A stretch of DNA of 64,000 nt from Erysipelotrichaceae bacterium (GCA_021201315.1 JAJQFG010000005.1:26801-90800), one strand, 5' to 3'; positions 1 through 9,660 are shown, numbered from the stretch's first letter. The notes: a model not told the origin generated them from the sequence alone. A program made the numbers and translations.

Positions 1-1478
1 AACCATTAAAGGGTGATGATAGATATATACATATCAGTCAAAACATCCAGCTTGCAATCGACAAGAAAGTAACCAAGAATAATTTATGCTTATGCCTGGC
101 TTCATCAGGTAGTGGTAAAACATATTCTTTCATCAACAACAATTTACTTATAAACATGGATTGCTGCAAGGTTGTCACTGATGTTGGGCGAACAATGATA
201 GATAGTGATTATGATGGCTTTACATTCAAACAATACTATGAAGACAATGGCTATGAAGTTAAGGAATTAGATCTTTATAATTTCAAAGCCAATGATTGCT
301 TCAATCCGTTGGCCTATGCTACCCGCAGTGATGGAAGATTGATAGCCAATGAAATACTAAACTATGACGAAGAAATTGACGAAGACTTTCTTATATCAAT
401 TGTTAGAACCATTGCACAAGCAAGCAAGGATAATGAAAACGAATTTTGGATCAACACTGTAAGAGACAATGCATTAACCATTATATTATATATGTTCTAT
501 CAAAAAGATTACCGCAATGAAAGAAACCTTGTTACTGTATGCAAGCTATTCAATAAGCTGCTTGAGTATGACGATACTACTGAGGCCTATGGAATCGATG
601 ATGTCATTGAAGATTTCGAATTAGATTTATCGTACAAAATTAAAGATGACAATGGCATGGACCATGTGATTGTAAACGAAACACTTGCGGCATATACAGT
701 GCTGGAAAGACTTCGTGGTATGAAAAACGATTTAACATCCGGTGGTGATTATGCAGCAAGCCTTAAAGGATCATTCAAGAATTCTTTTTCTGATAAGATT
801 CTTAAATCCAACGTTATAAGAACTATATCAAGTGATACTATGCATATTAATGATATTAAAGACAACGCCAAGAAAACTATCTGGTTTGTCACCATAAGCG
901 ACATCAACCAGAACTACAACTTCATTGCTAGCATGTTTTATGTAACAGTGTTCAACATGATTAACATGGCCGCAAAAAGAAGCAATAAAGGCAAGCTTGA
1001 ACGCAGCGTAATTTTTTACCTGGATGAATTTGGAAGTTCAATTTTTATTGACAATTTTAGTACAATATCAGCAACGATACGTAAAAAGACTGGTTCAGGT
1101 GGAGGTACAATTATGTTTTTGGTAGTGCAGGATCTAAAGCAACTAAAACAAAAATATGGCGATGAGGGCATGGAAATCATTGTATCAAACTGTGCTATTA
1201 AGCTGTATATGGGTGTCGATGGCAATGATACGAAAGAGCAAGTTAGTAAATGGGGTGGAGAAGTAGTAACCGATCTTGCTGGTGAAAGCCGCTCGGCTAA
1301 AAATGTATCTCATTCCACTAGTGAACAGTTTCATCAACTTCTTACGACGAATTACCTAAACAATCTTGAAAGCCAAGGACACGTGGGATTATTGTTTATG
1401 AATGGCAAAGTGTATCAAGATCGTATGATTCCTTTCAACAGGATGAAGGAATACAAGCATTATATGAAGAATGATTAA
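1..1478 (+). CDS. Type IV secretion coupling protein, VirD4/TraG-like ATPase (5' end outside window)
   Basis: The reading frame is open to the left window edge, so the start codon and any N-terminal membrane segments are missing. A Walker A motif (SGSGKT) is encoded at about 102-122, upstream of the first ATG at 156. Further on are FNPLAY, the WINTVRDNAL helix typical of TraG/VirD4 proteins, and a Walker B-like FYLDEFG at about 1015-1035. FLVVQDLKQLKQKYG then matches the coupling-protein QSxxQLxxxYG region. These hexameric ATPases bring relaxase-bound DNA to a conjugative type IV channel at the inner membrane. This gene is the main evidence that the left part belongs to a conjugative element. 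A terminator overlaps its stop. Confidence 0.8.
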   Translation, partial: PLKGDDRYIHISQNIQLAIDKKVTKNNLCLCLASSGSGKTYSFINNNLLINMDCCKVVTDVGRTMIDSDYDGFTFKQYYEDNGYEVKELDLYNFKANDCFNPLAYATRSDGRLIANEILNYDEEIDEDFLISIVRTIAQASKDNENEFWINTVRDNALTIILYMFYQKDYRNERNLVTVCKLFNKLLEYDDTTEAYGIDDVIEDFELDLSYKIKDDNGMDHVIVNETLAAYTVLERLRGMKNDLTSGGDYAASLKGSFKNSFSDKILKSNVIRTISSDTMHINDIKDNAKKTIWFVTISDINQNYNFIASMFYVTVFNMINMAAKRSNKGKLERSVIFYLDEFGSSIFIDNFSTISATIRKKTGSGGGTIMFLVVQDLKQLKQKYGDEGMEIIVSNCAIKLYMGVDGNDTKEQVSKWGGEVVTDLAGESRSAKNVSHSTSEQFHQLLTTNYLNNLESQGHVGLLFMNGKVYQDRMIPFNRMKEYKHYMKND

Positions 1479-1500
1479 CTAGTTTAGTCATTCTTTTTTT
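1467..1500 (+). terminator. Intrinsic terminator after the coupling protein
   Basis: Inverted repeat AAGAATGA / TCATTCTT (1467-1474, 1488-1495) followed by a T run. It spans the stop codon of the coupling-protein gene. Confidence 0.7.
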
Positions 1501-1523
1501 ATTCAAGGAAGGAGATTTATATT

Positions 1524-3356
1524 ATGTATAAAAATACCAACAAAACACGAGAGTCAATCAAAGATGAATTCATCGATGCGCTCTCGCAACCTCAGGGATT
1601 ATGGGAAAGAGGATGGCGAATTATGCCACAGGAAAGAGCTGCGTCAGGCGTCGAATATAAAGGATTGAATGCTTTATATTTGACAATGGTTGCTGACAAG
1701 AAAAAGTATGAAGATTATCGCTGGTATACATATCAGCAGGTCAAGACTCTGGATTCTAAAAATCCTAATACAAGTATCTATGTAAGAAAAGGTGAAAAAG
1801 GAAGCTACGTTGAGTGGTGGTACAATTATCTTAAACAGGGACTAATGAGTGATGATGAATATCACAAATTATTGGACGAAGCCTATAAAACATTGGGTAA
1901 AGGCAAAAATTATCGCCATCAAAATATCTTTAATTCAGTAGAAAAAGAAAAACTAAAAATGGCCTTGAATCTAAAAAACGATGACTTTGGTATGAATTCA
2001 AAAAACTATACTGTATTTAATGGCTCGCAAATCGAAGGCTTGGAATTACCTTATCAAACAAACATTAAAATCGGCAAGGTAGAATTAGCAATGAATGTCA
2101 TTGAAAATTATTGCATGACAGAAAACATGACTATCAGCTATAGTTCAGCTGGTCGAGCTTATTATTCCTTTAGCAACGATACTATCACCATGCCTCCACG
2201 TGACACATTTGTTGACGAAGAACATTATGTGTCAACTCTTATTCATGAAATGTGTCATTCTACAGGTGCAGCTACAAGACTTAATAGGGATTTTGAAACA
2301 TTGAATGACAATGATGCTGCTCGCGCTATTGAGGAAATGCGTGCCGAGCTTGCATGCGTATTCCTATGCAACGAACTAAACGTTCCATTGGATCAGCAAC
2401 ACATTGACAACCATAAATCGTATGTGCAGTCATGGTATAATGCAATTAACGATGAAAAATATGGAGATAAACAATTGTTTGATACTATTAAAGAAGCTGA
2501 AACCATTGTTGACTATATCAAGGATAAAGGTCTATATAATCAATGCGTTCGTGAAATGCAAAACAACAAAGAAATTGAATTGCTAGGTAATATAGATTTA
2601 ACGAATGTTGAAAAAAATGTTAGCTTATTGCTTCATTGCTATAGCAATAAAAACGATATTGAATATCTGGAAGTCAATATCAACAGCGATGATAAATGGG
2701 ATTATTCGCTATATGATAGCAATGGTATCCTAATTGATGGCGGTATAGATGATTGTGATAATCTTATTGAGATGATTGGTGCTATTGCTGACGAAAACGA
2801 ATTAGTGCATCTATCAATATGTCATAGTGATTTAGAGTTAGGTGAAATATATTATGAAGCTGATAAAGAACTGCTATCAATGATTATGGATAAAACATAC
2901 AGTCATGAATTTAAGGAACAAGAAGAAACACTTCTAAACACTAAAAGTGCATTAAATTGTGATTATAAGGATGATTTAAAGCACTGCAAGGAAAATGAAG
3001 AAATGCTTACCAAGCTATCTAAATATGAAGATTGCATAGTTGACGTAACATATACCATAGATAATTCAAATGGTATTGATACCAAAAAAATTGATTCGAT
3101 GTCTTTAGGTGATGCTTTGCGTTTAAGAATTGCATCAGATACGGATATTGGTATAGATTTCATCATAAATCAAAACAAGGATTTAGTACTTAGATGCCAT
3201 GGTCAATATTTTAACGAAGATAAAAGTCAAAAACATGCTGTCACTGATATTCTAATCAAGTCGAGCAGCAAAGATGACAATGGCATTGACTTTGAAGAAG
3301 TCTTAACCAAGGTCAAGGAACAGGTCAACAATGTAACAAGAACTTTAAAAATCTAA
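1524..3356 (+). CDS. ArdC-like antirestriction protein with zincin metallopeptidase domain
   Basis: 610 aa with a strong GGAAGGAG site before the ATG. Residues about 1-100 resemble the ArdC N-terminal ssDNA-binding domain (YKGLNALYL, W..YQQV). A zincin-like domain follows at about 190-290, with H241-E-M-C-H245 and a downstream EEMRAELAC helix likely to supply the third metal ligand. The C-terminal half, about 350-610, is acidic and shared with the next gene; I do not recognise its domain. ArdC-type proteins protect incoming single-stranded DNA from host restriction during conjugation, which fits the coupling protein upstream. The family call is firm; the role of the C-terminal half is unknown. 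Confidence 0.75.
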   Translation: MYKNTNKTRESIKDEFIDALSQPQGLWERGWRIMPQERAASGVEYKGLNALYLTMVADKKKYEDYRWYTYQQVKTLDSKNPNTSIYVRKGEKGSYVEWWYNYLKQGLMSDDEYHKLLDEAYKTLGKGKNYRHQNIFNSVEKEKLKMALNLKNDDFGMNSKNYTVFNGSQIEGLELPYQTNIKIGKVELAMNVIENYCMTENMTISYSSAGRAYYSFSNDTITMPPRDTFVDEEHYVSTLIHEMCHSTGAATRLNRDFETLNDNDAARAIEEMRAELACVFLCNELNVPLDQQHIDNHKSYVQSWYNAINDEKYGDKQLFDTIKEAETIVDYIKDKGLYNQCVREMQNNKEIELLGNIDLTNVEKNVSLLLHCYSNKNDIEYLEVNINSDDKWDYSLYDSNGILIDGGIDDCDNLIEMIGAIADENELVHLSICHSDLELGEIYYEADKELLSMIMDKTYSHEFKEQEETLLNTKSALNCDYKDDLKHCKENEEMLTKLSKYEDCIVDVTYTIDNSNGIDTKKIDSMSLGDALRLRIASDTDIGIDFIINQNKDLVLRCHGQYFNEDKSQKHAVTDILIKSSSKDDNGIDFEEVLTKVKEQVNNVTRTLKI

Positions 3357-3399
3357 GCATAGCTAACTTAATTCATGTAGTTATGTTAATTTTCAACGC

Positions 3400-3429
3400 A
3401 AGGATGGTCCATTAAGATCATCCTTTTTT
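3400..3429 (+). terminator. Intrinsic terminator
   Basis: Stem AAGGATG / CATCCTT with a T run, in the gap between the two ArdC-related genes. Confidence 0.65.
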
Positions 3430-3454
3430 ATTATTAAAACAAGGAGAATTTTTT

Positions 3455-4789
3455 ATGAATAACAATAAAACTAAAACAAACGAATATATTAACGATGAAC
3501 GTAACGAACTAATCCCACCACAAGACGAGTGGTCGAATTTAGAACAGGTATCTGGTACAAACGTAATAGAATACAAAGGTATAGATGGCTTTCATCTAAA
3601 CTTAATCGCCATGGAACATGGATATAATGACAATCACTGGTTCACAACGAATCAAATCAACGCCATGTCGCAAAGCAACAATCATATCCATATAAAAGAT
3701 AGTGAAGCAGGACATAGCATTGAAATGAGATACTATTCAATTATCAAAAACAATAGAAGCGATGATGAATATTATCAATTATTAGCTGCTGCAAACAAAG
3801 CAATTAACAAAAGTTCTATTGTATCATCACAAAATCTTTTTACTAATCAACAAAAGAATAATGTTATCGATACATTAAACTTAAGCAATCAGGATTTTGA
3901 AGTAAACCTTATTAATAATGTTATTTATAATGGTAATCAAATCGAAGGTCTTGAATCATTATTATCCTACGATAACAATAGTGATAAAATTGAATTTTCA
4001 ACGATCGAGAATATCAATCTGGATAACACCGTTTATGCCAATCTGCTATTTACCTGCAACTATGATAATATCGAAGTCTATCTGGGTATCGAAATCAATG
4101 ATAATCTAGATTGGCATTATACATTATATAATCATGATGGTAATATTATCGTTGATGGTATAAACGATGATAATGCATTATCTGATGTCGTTGATAATGT
4201 AAGTGATAAGTACAATTTAAGCAATTCTGATTTATGTAGAGAGGATATTAGCAAAGGCTTGATAAACTATAGCAAGAACAATTTAAAAGTACTAGAGAAA
4301 CACCCCAAGGATAATATTCTATATATAAACAATAATGACTTAGCATCATACAGATTATTAAATTCTAAAAGTGTTTATGATTGTGATGATAAAGAGGAAT
4401 TAAGACACATTAAGGAAAATGACAACATTATTAATCAGCTTTATAAAAAGTGTGGCAATTGTGAGTATGAAGTTAAAGCTATCGGAAGGGATATTGACAA
4501 TGATGGATATGAAAAGGATTTTGGAGCTAACCTGTGTTATGACGATGTATTTGATATTGTGGAATGCTATGATTTTAAAAATGGCGTTGATTTTCTAATC
4601 GATCAAAATAAGAATCTTGTTATACGCTGCCATGGACAAGGCTATATTAAAAATGGTAAAGAATCACATAAAGTTATTGATATAGTAATATCAGCAAGAG
4701 ATGAGGATAAGCTTAAGGTTGACTTTAACAAGGTGTTTGATAAAGCAAAGAAGCAAATTCAAAGCATTTCTAAATCCATGAAATTATAA
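3455..4789 (+). CDS. ArdC-related paralogue lacking the metallopeptidase domain
   Basis: 444 aa with AAGGAG before the ATG. It is collinear with the preceding 610-aa protein: EYKGIDGFHLNLIA matches EYKGLNALYLTMVA, YNGNQIEGLE matches FNGSQIEGLE, and DFLIDQNKNLVIRCHG matches DFIINQNKDLVLRCHG. The stretch that carries HEMCH and the third-ligand helix is absent, so residue ~165 joins directly to the shared C-terminal region. The protein therefore has no visible catalytic metal site. It probably arose by tandem duplication followed by an internal deletion and may be a regulatory or DNA-binding partner. Composition is very Asn/Asp/Ile-rich. No function beyond this relationship can be given. Confidence 0.65.
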   Translation: MNNNKTKTNEYINDERNELIPPQDEWSNLEQVSGTNVIEYKGIDGFHLNLIAMEHGYNDNHWFTTNQINAMSQSNNHIHIKDSEAGHSIEMRYYSIIKNNRSDDEYYQLLAAANKAINKSSIVSSQNLFTNQQKNNVIDTLNLSNQDFEVNLINNVIYNGNQIEGLESLLSYDNNSDKIEFSTIENINLDNTVYANLLFTCNYDNIEVYLGIEINDNLDWHYTLYNHDGNIIVDGINDDNALSDVVDNVSDKYNLSNSDLCREDISKGLINYSKNNLKVLEKHPKDNILYINNNDLASYRLLNSKSVYDCDDKEELRHIKENDNIINQLYKKCGNCEYEVKAIGRDIDNDGYEKDFGANLCYDDVFDIVECYDFKNGVDFLIDQNKNLVIRCHGQGYIKNGKESHKVIDIVISARDEDKLKVDFNKVFDKAKKQIQSISKSMKL

Positions 4790-4972
4790 TCTATTTATTG
4801 CAATAATTAAATTTAAAACATTATTCGATTATTAAAGCAAGGCTAAAAATGCGTTTTAAGCTCATTTGTTAAAAAGACAAGTATTTCTTCAAATATATAT
4901 TAAAATGCGTTTAAGAGCTGATAATGGCGTAAACAAAGCATTTGTCGAGCTTTCATATATAAAATATTGAAC

Positions 4973-4999
4973 AAAAAAAGAAGAAGCTTACGCTTCTTC
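4973..4999 (-). terminator. Intrinsic terminator of the surface-protein gene
   Basis: GAAGAAGC / GCTTCTTC stem with an A run on its left, read as a T run on the minus strand. It overlaps the stop codon. Confidence 0.65.
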
Positions 5000-7900
5000 A
5001 TGTTTTTTCTTTGCAAGCAATACTGCTCCTGCTCCACCAATCATCATTGCTAATGCGTATGGTGCAATAGAGATATCACCAGTCTGTACATCATCGCTAT
5101 CATCATCGTTGCTGCTAACTGTAACTGTATTGTTCTTTGTATCTATAATAGCACTAACGTTGATTTCTTCATCATCGTTATTATCACTATCGTTGCTATC
5201 TTCTTCATCAGCTTTTGCTGCTGCAACCATTGCGTCATAGATCAATTGTGCATCTACTACATCTTCCAATGCCTTTAAATAAATATCTTTTGCTTCTGAC
5301 AATGCTGTTGCGTCAACTTCGTAAGCTGCTAATGCTTCATCGTAAGCTTCCTGTGCTTCAACCAATGCTGCTTTAGCACTATTGATTGCTTCAACGTATG
5401 CATTCAAGTATGCATAGTCCTCATCTTCGATTGCTGTAGTCATTGCATCTTCCAATGTAATTGTCTTAGCTTTCTCGTATTGTGCTATTGCTTCATCATA
5501 AGCCACTTGTGCACTTGCCAATGATGTTGTTGCTGTTTCGATATTTGCCTTTGATTCCTCAATAGCTTTAACTAGAGCGTCATATCTTGCTAATGCATTG
5601 TCATAGTTTTCTTCAGCCTGCTCCTTGGCAGTTCTTAAGCTCATCAATGCGTTGTATGAACTTGTTGCTTCGTCAAGCTCGCTTGTTGCTGATGCTAAAG
5701 CTGTGCCAGTCTTAGATTGTGCTTCCTTGGCTTCGTCCAATACTTCCTGTGCTTCTTCAAGAGCATAAGCTGTTTCTTCAACGTTCCATTTTGCTTCATA
5801 TAAAGCATCATCCTTTTCAATTGCTAGATCAATAGCGTCTTCCAAATCGCTATATGCTGCATTAACTTTTGATAAGGCTGCTTCATAGTCTGGATACAAT
5901 TCAGCAAGTTCTGCATATAATTGATCTAACGTTGCCTGTTTATCTGCTACGTCTTCGTCAATGTCTTCAATCTCACTCTTGATTGTTTCCAAATATTCTT
6001 CACAGTAATCAACGTAATCCTTAGCTTCTTCGTAATAGTATTGATCATCTTCCAAGAGACTCTTGTTTTCTTCAAGCTCTTCCATTGCTAAATCAAGCTT
6101 GTCGTTGGCACAATCCAAATTATATTCCTGAGTTTCTACTTCAGCTTCAGCTGCGTATACAGCAAGTTCAGCTTCATTATAAGCTTCTTGTGCTTCGCTT
6201 AACGCACTTTCCTTTTCGCTTACTGTTGTTTTTGCTTCTTCTAAAGCAGTGGCTGCAGCACTTGCATTTGCAACTGCTTCGTCATAGGCAGCCTGTGCTT
6301 CTTCTACGGCTTTTGTTAAAGCATCGGTATCAAGCGTTGATAAATAGTCATTCAATAATTGTTCGTATTCATCAACTGTCATTGTAGTTCCAAATTGTCC
6401 ATTATCATCCCAAAAAACTTGTCCATAATAATATACGTAATAAGTTGAGCCATCGTAAGGACTTGTACATTCTTCAACTGCAATAGCTGCTCCAGTAGCT
6501 GTAAATTCAGCTTCTGCGATAGTTTCATAATGACCAGTTGTACGTGTAGTCGATCCAGCTTCATAAAGTGCTTTTTCAGTATAATACCATCCATCATAAG
6601 GATCCAAGTTTTCACTACCATAATTAATAATTTCTGCTGCACCAAATTGATTTGAATGTTCAAAGATGTTAGAAGAATAATTGATATTGCTCATCTCAAT
6701 AGCAGTTAACTGCAATGTTACACCACATTCATCAATGCCTTCTTCAGTAACACGAATCTCATTGCATTCCTTGATCATCTCGATAGCCTTTAGCATATTT
6801 TCAATGCTTGTAGCATCTAATTCGCTTCCTTCATGAGTGTAGCTCGCATACGTTGCATTATTCAAGATATCAAGTGCTGCCTTTGCATCGCTAGCAATAG
6901 TTTCATCTTCACTTTCGCTTAAATACTCAAAGAATGCGAATGCTCCCTGTGCATATTTATCTTCGGCTTCGTCCAAAGCGATTTGAGCTGCTTCCAATGC
7001 TTCTTGTGCATCGCTTACTGCTTCGTTAGCTTCTTCAAGTGCTGCTTCCTTAGCATCAACGTTATCGTTTGCTTCATCCAATGCGTCCTGTGCATCATCA
7101 ATGGCTTGCTGTGCTGTTTCTTGAGCTTCTTGTGCGTCTTTTAAATCACTTTGTGCATTTGCTAATGATGTAGTAGCACTGTCTACTTCGACTTGTGCAC
7201 TATCAACGCTTGCCTGTGCTTCTTCTACTGATTGAGTCAATTCTTCAATCATTGCTGCCCAGTATTCCATTTCACTTGTTGCATCTTCAAGGTTTTCTTC
7301 AGCAAATTCCAATGACATTTGAGCGACTTCCTGATCATCTTTTGCCTCGTCAAGTGCATCTTGAGCGTCGTTGATTGCTTCCATGATTGCTTCATATTCT
7401 TCGCTTTCTTCTGGATCTTCCAATGCATTGTAGGCTGATTGTGCTTCATTGTATGCATTTAACGCTGCTGTCAATGCTGTATCAGCTGCTTCCTTTTCGC
7501 TAAGTGCTGTATCGTATGCACTTTGAGCTTCGCTTACTGCTGTAGTAGCTGCATCATAGCTTGCCTGTGCGTTGTCCAAATTACTTTGTGCTTCATCGTC
7601 AGCTGCTTGGGCTTCGTTGTATGCTGCTGTCTTGTCATCCATTGTGCTTTGTGCACTTGACAATGCTTCATCAGATACAACAGATGCATTTGCAGTTGCT
7701 TCTTCAAGATTGCTTTCGGCTGTTGCTACATTTTCCTTTGCGCTTTCAAGTTCACTTTCTAATGTTTCTTTCGTTGATTGTGCATTGGCTAATGTTGTCT
7801 CAGCATTTGTAACATTCGTTGCGGCTGCATCTACATCGTTTTTTGCATCTTCGAGCATATCTTCAAACGCTTGTGCTGCTTCATCTTCAGCAGTTGTTAC

Positions 7901-8212
7901 ATTTGTAGAAGCTTCGTTAAGTGCTGCTGTGGCACTATCCAATGTGCTTTGAGAAGCATTCGCTGTGGTTTGAGCTGCTTCGTAAGTGCTTTGAGCTTCA
8001 CTTGCGATTTCCTTTTCACTTTCAAGATTGTCTTCAGCTTCTTCAATCGTTGATGGCGTTGATGAAGTAGTAGTTGTAGTTGTTTCTTCATTAGCTGCAA
8101 TATCGTCTGTAGAAGTTGTCTCTTCTGCGTTAACAGTTACTGTGCCAGCTGATAGCATTAACCCTGTTGCAAGTGCTACTTTGCCAGCGTTGGATAATAA
8201 ATTCTTTTCCAT
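4988..8212 (-). CDS. Large secreted surface protein: alanine-rich coiled coils around a CAP domain, C-terminal sorting-like tail
   Basis: 1074 aa. The signal peptide is about residues 1-29 (MEKN...TVNAEE). Residues about 35-415 and 640-1020 are long heptad-rich, Ala/Glu/Asp/Ser coiled-coil repeats of the SAQSAYDAA kind. The centre, about 420-630, reads as a CAP/SCP domain: HSNQFGAAEI, GSENL, a W-Y region, GHYETIAE, then TGAAI and VYYYGQVF. The C-terminus has VQTGD, a hydrophobic helix and KKKHEEA, the layout of a sortase substrate with a non-LPxTG TGD signal. It is probably a wall-attached fibre displaying a CAP head. It has its own terminator and is divergent from a small XRE gene. No enzymatic activity can be claimed. 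Confidence 0.8.
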   Translation of the reverse strand: MEKNLLSNAGKVALATGLMLSAGTVTVNAEETTSTDDIAANEETTTTTTSSTPSTIEEAEDNLESEKEIASEAQSTYEAAQTTANASQSTLDSATAALNEASTNVTTAEDEAAQAFEDMLEDAKNDVDAAATNVTNAETTLANAQSTKETLESELESAKENVATAESNLEEATANASVVSDEALSSAQSTMDDKTAAYNEAQAADDEAQSNLDNAQASYDAATTAVSEAQSAYDTALSEKEAADTALTAALNAYNEAQSAYNALEDPEESEEYEAIMEAINDAQDALDEAKDDQEVAQMSLEFAEENLEDATSEMEYWAAMIEELTQSVEEAQASVDSAQVEVDSATTSLANAQSDLKDAQEAQETAQQAIDDAQDALDEANDNVDAKEAALEEANEAVSDAQEALEAAQIALDEAEDKYAQGAFAFFEYLSESEDETIASDAKAALDILNNATYASYTHEGSELDATSIENMLKAIEMIKECNEIRVTEEGIDECGVTLQLTAIEMSNINYSSNIFEHSNQFGAAEIINYGSENLDPYDGWYYTEKALYEAGSTTRTTGHYETIAEAEFTATGAAIAVEECTSPYDGSTYYVYYYGQVFWDDNGQFGTTMTVDEYEQLLNDYLSTLDTDALTKAVEEAQAAYDEAVANASAAATALEEAKTTVSEKESALSEAQEAYNEAELAVYAAEAEVETQEYNLDCANDKLDLAMEELEENKSLLEDDQYYYEEAKDYVDYCEEYLETIKSEIEDIDEDVADKQATLDQLYAELAELYPDYEAALSKVNAAYSDLEDAIDLAIEKDDALYEAKWNVEETAYALEEAQEVLDEAKEAQSKTGTALASATSELDEATSSYNALMSLRTAKEQAEENYDNALARYDALVKAIEESKANIETATTSLASAQVAYDEAIAQYEKAKTITLEDAMTTAIEDEDYAYLNAYVEAINSAKAALVEAQEAYDEALAAYEVDATALSEAKDIYLKALEDVVDAQLIYDAMVAAAKADEEDSNDSDNNDDEEINVSAIIDTKNNTVTVSSNDDDSDDVQTGDISIAPYALAMMIGGAGAVLLAKKKHEEA

Positions 8213-8376
8213 AATAAATTCCTTTCCTTTATCTATTGAATACTTTTAAAGTATATGGGTATCATTATTTTAAATAACATCAATATTCATTGTTAGATAT
8301 CAACACATAAATAACAGATAGATTCCCACAGTTTCTAGAACAACCACATTATATACTGTATAGTTTTTTAAATCAA

Positions 8377-8395
8377 TGCGAAAGTTTCTTTCGCA
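8377..8395. promoter_or_regulatory. Palindromic operator candidate between surface protein and XRE gene
   Basis: TGCGAAAG-TTT-CTTTCGCA is a perfect 8-bp inverted repeat with a 3-nt centre. It lies in the divergent intergenic space before the small XRE regulator, a natural position for an operator controlling both genes. Binding is inferred. Confidence 0.45.
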
Positions 8396-8449
8396 AATGA
8401 AAAAATGAATTAATCAATATTTATAATGGTATTTAAAGGGGATGATACC

Positions 8450-8665
8450 ATGCTTTTGAAAAGAATTAATGATATTCGCATTGATAACGATTTAAGCATT
8501 GCCCAATTGGCAAGAGAATTAAATGTATCTCCTAGAAGCCTGCAGTATTATCTCAAAGGGCAATATGAGTTGCCTGTATCATTATTATTATCTATTGCTG
8601 ATTACTTTGATGTATCGGTTGATTATTTATTAGGAAGAACCGATAACAAGTCAATCAACAAGTAA
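8450..8665 (+). CDS. Small XRE-family HTH regulator
   Basis: 71 aa from ATG 8450. AAAGGGGATG sits at a proper distance before 8450, whereas an upstream in-frame ATG at 8426 has no such site. The whole protein is one HTH_3 domain: LSIAQLARELNVSPRSLQYYLKGQYELPVSLLLSIADYFDVSVDYLLG. It is divergent from the large surface-protein gene, with an inverted repeat between them, so it is a plausible local repressor or phase regulator. The target is inferred from position only. Confidence 0.75.
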   Translation: MLLKRINDIRIDNDLSIAQLARELNVSPRSLQYYLKGQYELPVSLLLSIADYFDVSVDYLLGRTDNKSINK

Positions 8666-9086
8666 AGTTGCCTTCAACTTGAAGAATTTGATTATAGAGA
8701 AAAGTGATTATAACATAATATTAAACATATAAAAGTCTTATTTAATTATTTTTAAATAGGATTTTTATTTGCTTAATCATTTCATAATAATTATTGCATT
8801 GTTTAATTAGCTCACAAATGCCTTGTATTGCGTTTTATATCAATTGCAATATTAACTCTATAATATTATAAAATCGTTGATACGAAGCCATTTAAAGACT
8901 TATATCATCACTTTATGCAAGTAAATGCTTATCGTTGATTTATTTCAATAAATTGATATAAATAAGATAATAAAAATATATTACAAAATTAAATTCCCAA
9001 AACCTATTGAAGTTAAAAATCTAATATACATATAATAGTAGCACATGCGTTTGTATATTATAAAATAATGGAAAGGATGATAAACA
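8666..9086. other. Intergenic region, AT-rich, hairpins and a promoter
   Basis: No coding potential seen. A small AAGTTG/CAACTT hairpin follows the XRE stop. A weak terminator-like hairpin with a T-rich tail lies at about 8731-8768. A promoter for the next gene is at 9007-9036. Confidence 0.5.
9007..9036 (+). promoter_or_regulatory. Sigma-A-type promoter for the YolD-like gene
   Basis: TTGAAG (9007-9012), an 18-nt spacer, then TATAAT (9031-9036), about 50 nt before the start codon. Confidence 0.55.
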
Positions 9087-9407
9087 ATGGCAACAACACG
9101 TGCAAGAGCATCAAGAGCTCAAATATTCCAACCTTTTGATGCTTTACCAGGATATAGGGAAATATTAAAAAAGCAGGAAAGAAAAGTTGTCCCTAGAAAG
9201 GAATTATCCGAAGATGATTACGAGACGCTTAATCGCAATGTATATCAAATACAAAAAGGATCAATGGTAAGACTTGTTTACTATGATAATGGGCAATATG
9301 TTGAAAAGACAGGAGTAGTAGCAAAGATCAATCTTGATACAAAGATGGTGCAGGTTGTAACAACGAGAATAAATTTAATGGATGTTGTTGAGATTGAGAT
9401 ATTGTAG
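9087..9407 (+). CDS. YolD-like family protein
   Basis: 106 aa, with GGAAAGGATG before the start. It has the YolD layout: an N-terminal RASRAQIFQPFDALPGYREIL segment, then a small beta-rich half (GSMVRLVYYDNGQYVEKTGVVAKINLDT...VVTTRINLMDVVEIEI). YolD-like proteins usually sit beside Y-family (UmuC/UvrX) polymerases and are thought to act with them. This copy has no polymerase next to it, unlike the second YolD-like gene at 28885-29304. It may be an orphan carried by the element. Confidence is moderate because the family is short and diverse. Confidence 0.6.
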   Translation: MATTRARASRAQIFQPFDALPGYREILKKQERKVVPRKELSEDDYETLNRNVYQIQKGSMVRLVYYDNGQYVEKTGVVAKINLDTKMVQVVTTRINLMDVVEIEIL

Positions 9408-9442
9408 AATGCAATGAATAAGAAATATAATAACCAATTATT

Positions 9443-9600
9443 AAAAAAGGAAATTAATCATTTTTAAGATTATTTTGTATTTTTATGATTTGTTGTCTAT
9501 TATAATTGAAAACGTGCTATTATAAAGATTCACGCATGGTTTCAAAACATAAAACAAATATAAGTATCTATTGTGGATTTATATCATACTTTTTGTGATT
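9443..9600 (+). repeat. Upstream repeat module, copy 1
   Basis: Imperfect direct repeat of about 150 nt shared with 10532-10672. Shared blocks include TTTTTAAGA, TTTTGTATTTTT, TTGTCTA, AATTGAAAA and GCTATTATAAA. Further along, GATTTATATCATA is also shared. Each copy ends 60-190 nt before a gene, so it is probably a duplicated promoter/leader. Confidence 0.55.
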
Positions 9601-9660
9601 TATGATTGCATTAATCGTCTTTGCAATCTAAAATATAAGCAACGTGAGAGGAGTTAATAT

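Noticed and set aside
6085..6663. Other-frame ORFs within the CAP surface protein
   Set aside because: No start sites; composition explained by the shifted repeat codons.
7561..8249. Several open frames antisense to the surface-protein gene
   Set aside because: They mirror the low-complexity GCN/GAN codons of the coiled-coil repeats; their Ser/Ala/Val or Leu/Cys composition is a by-product.
8426..8449. Upstream ATG for the small XRE gene
   Set aside because: AAAGGGGATG is correctly spaced only for ATG 8450.
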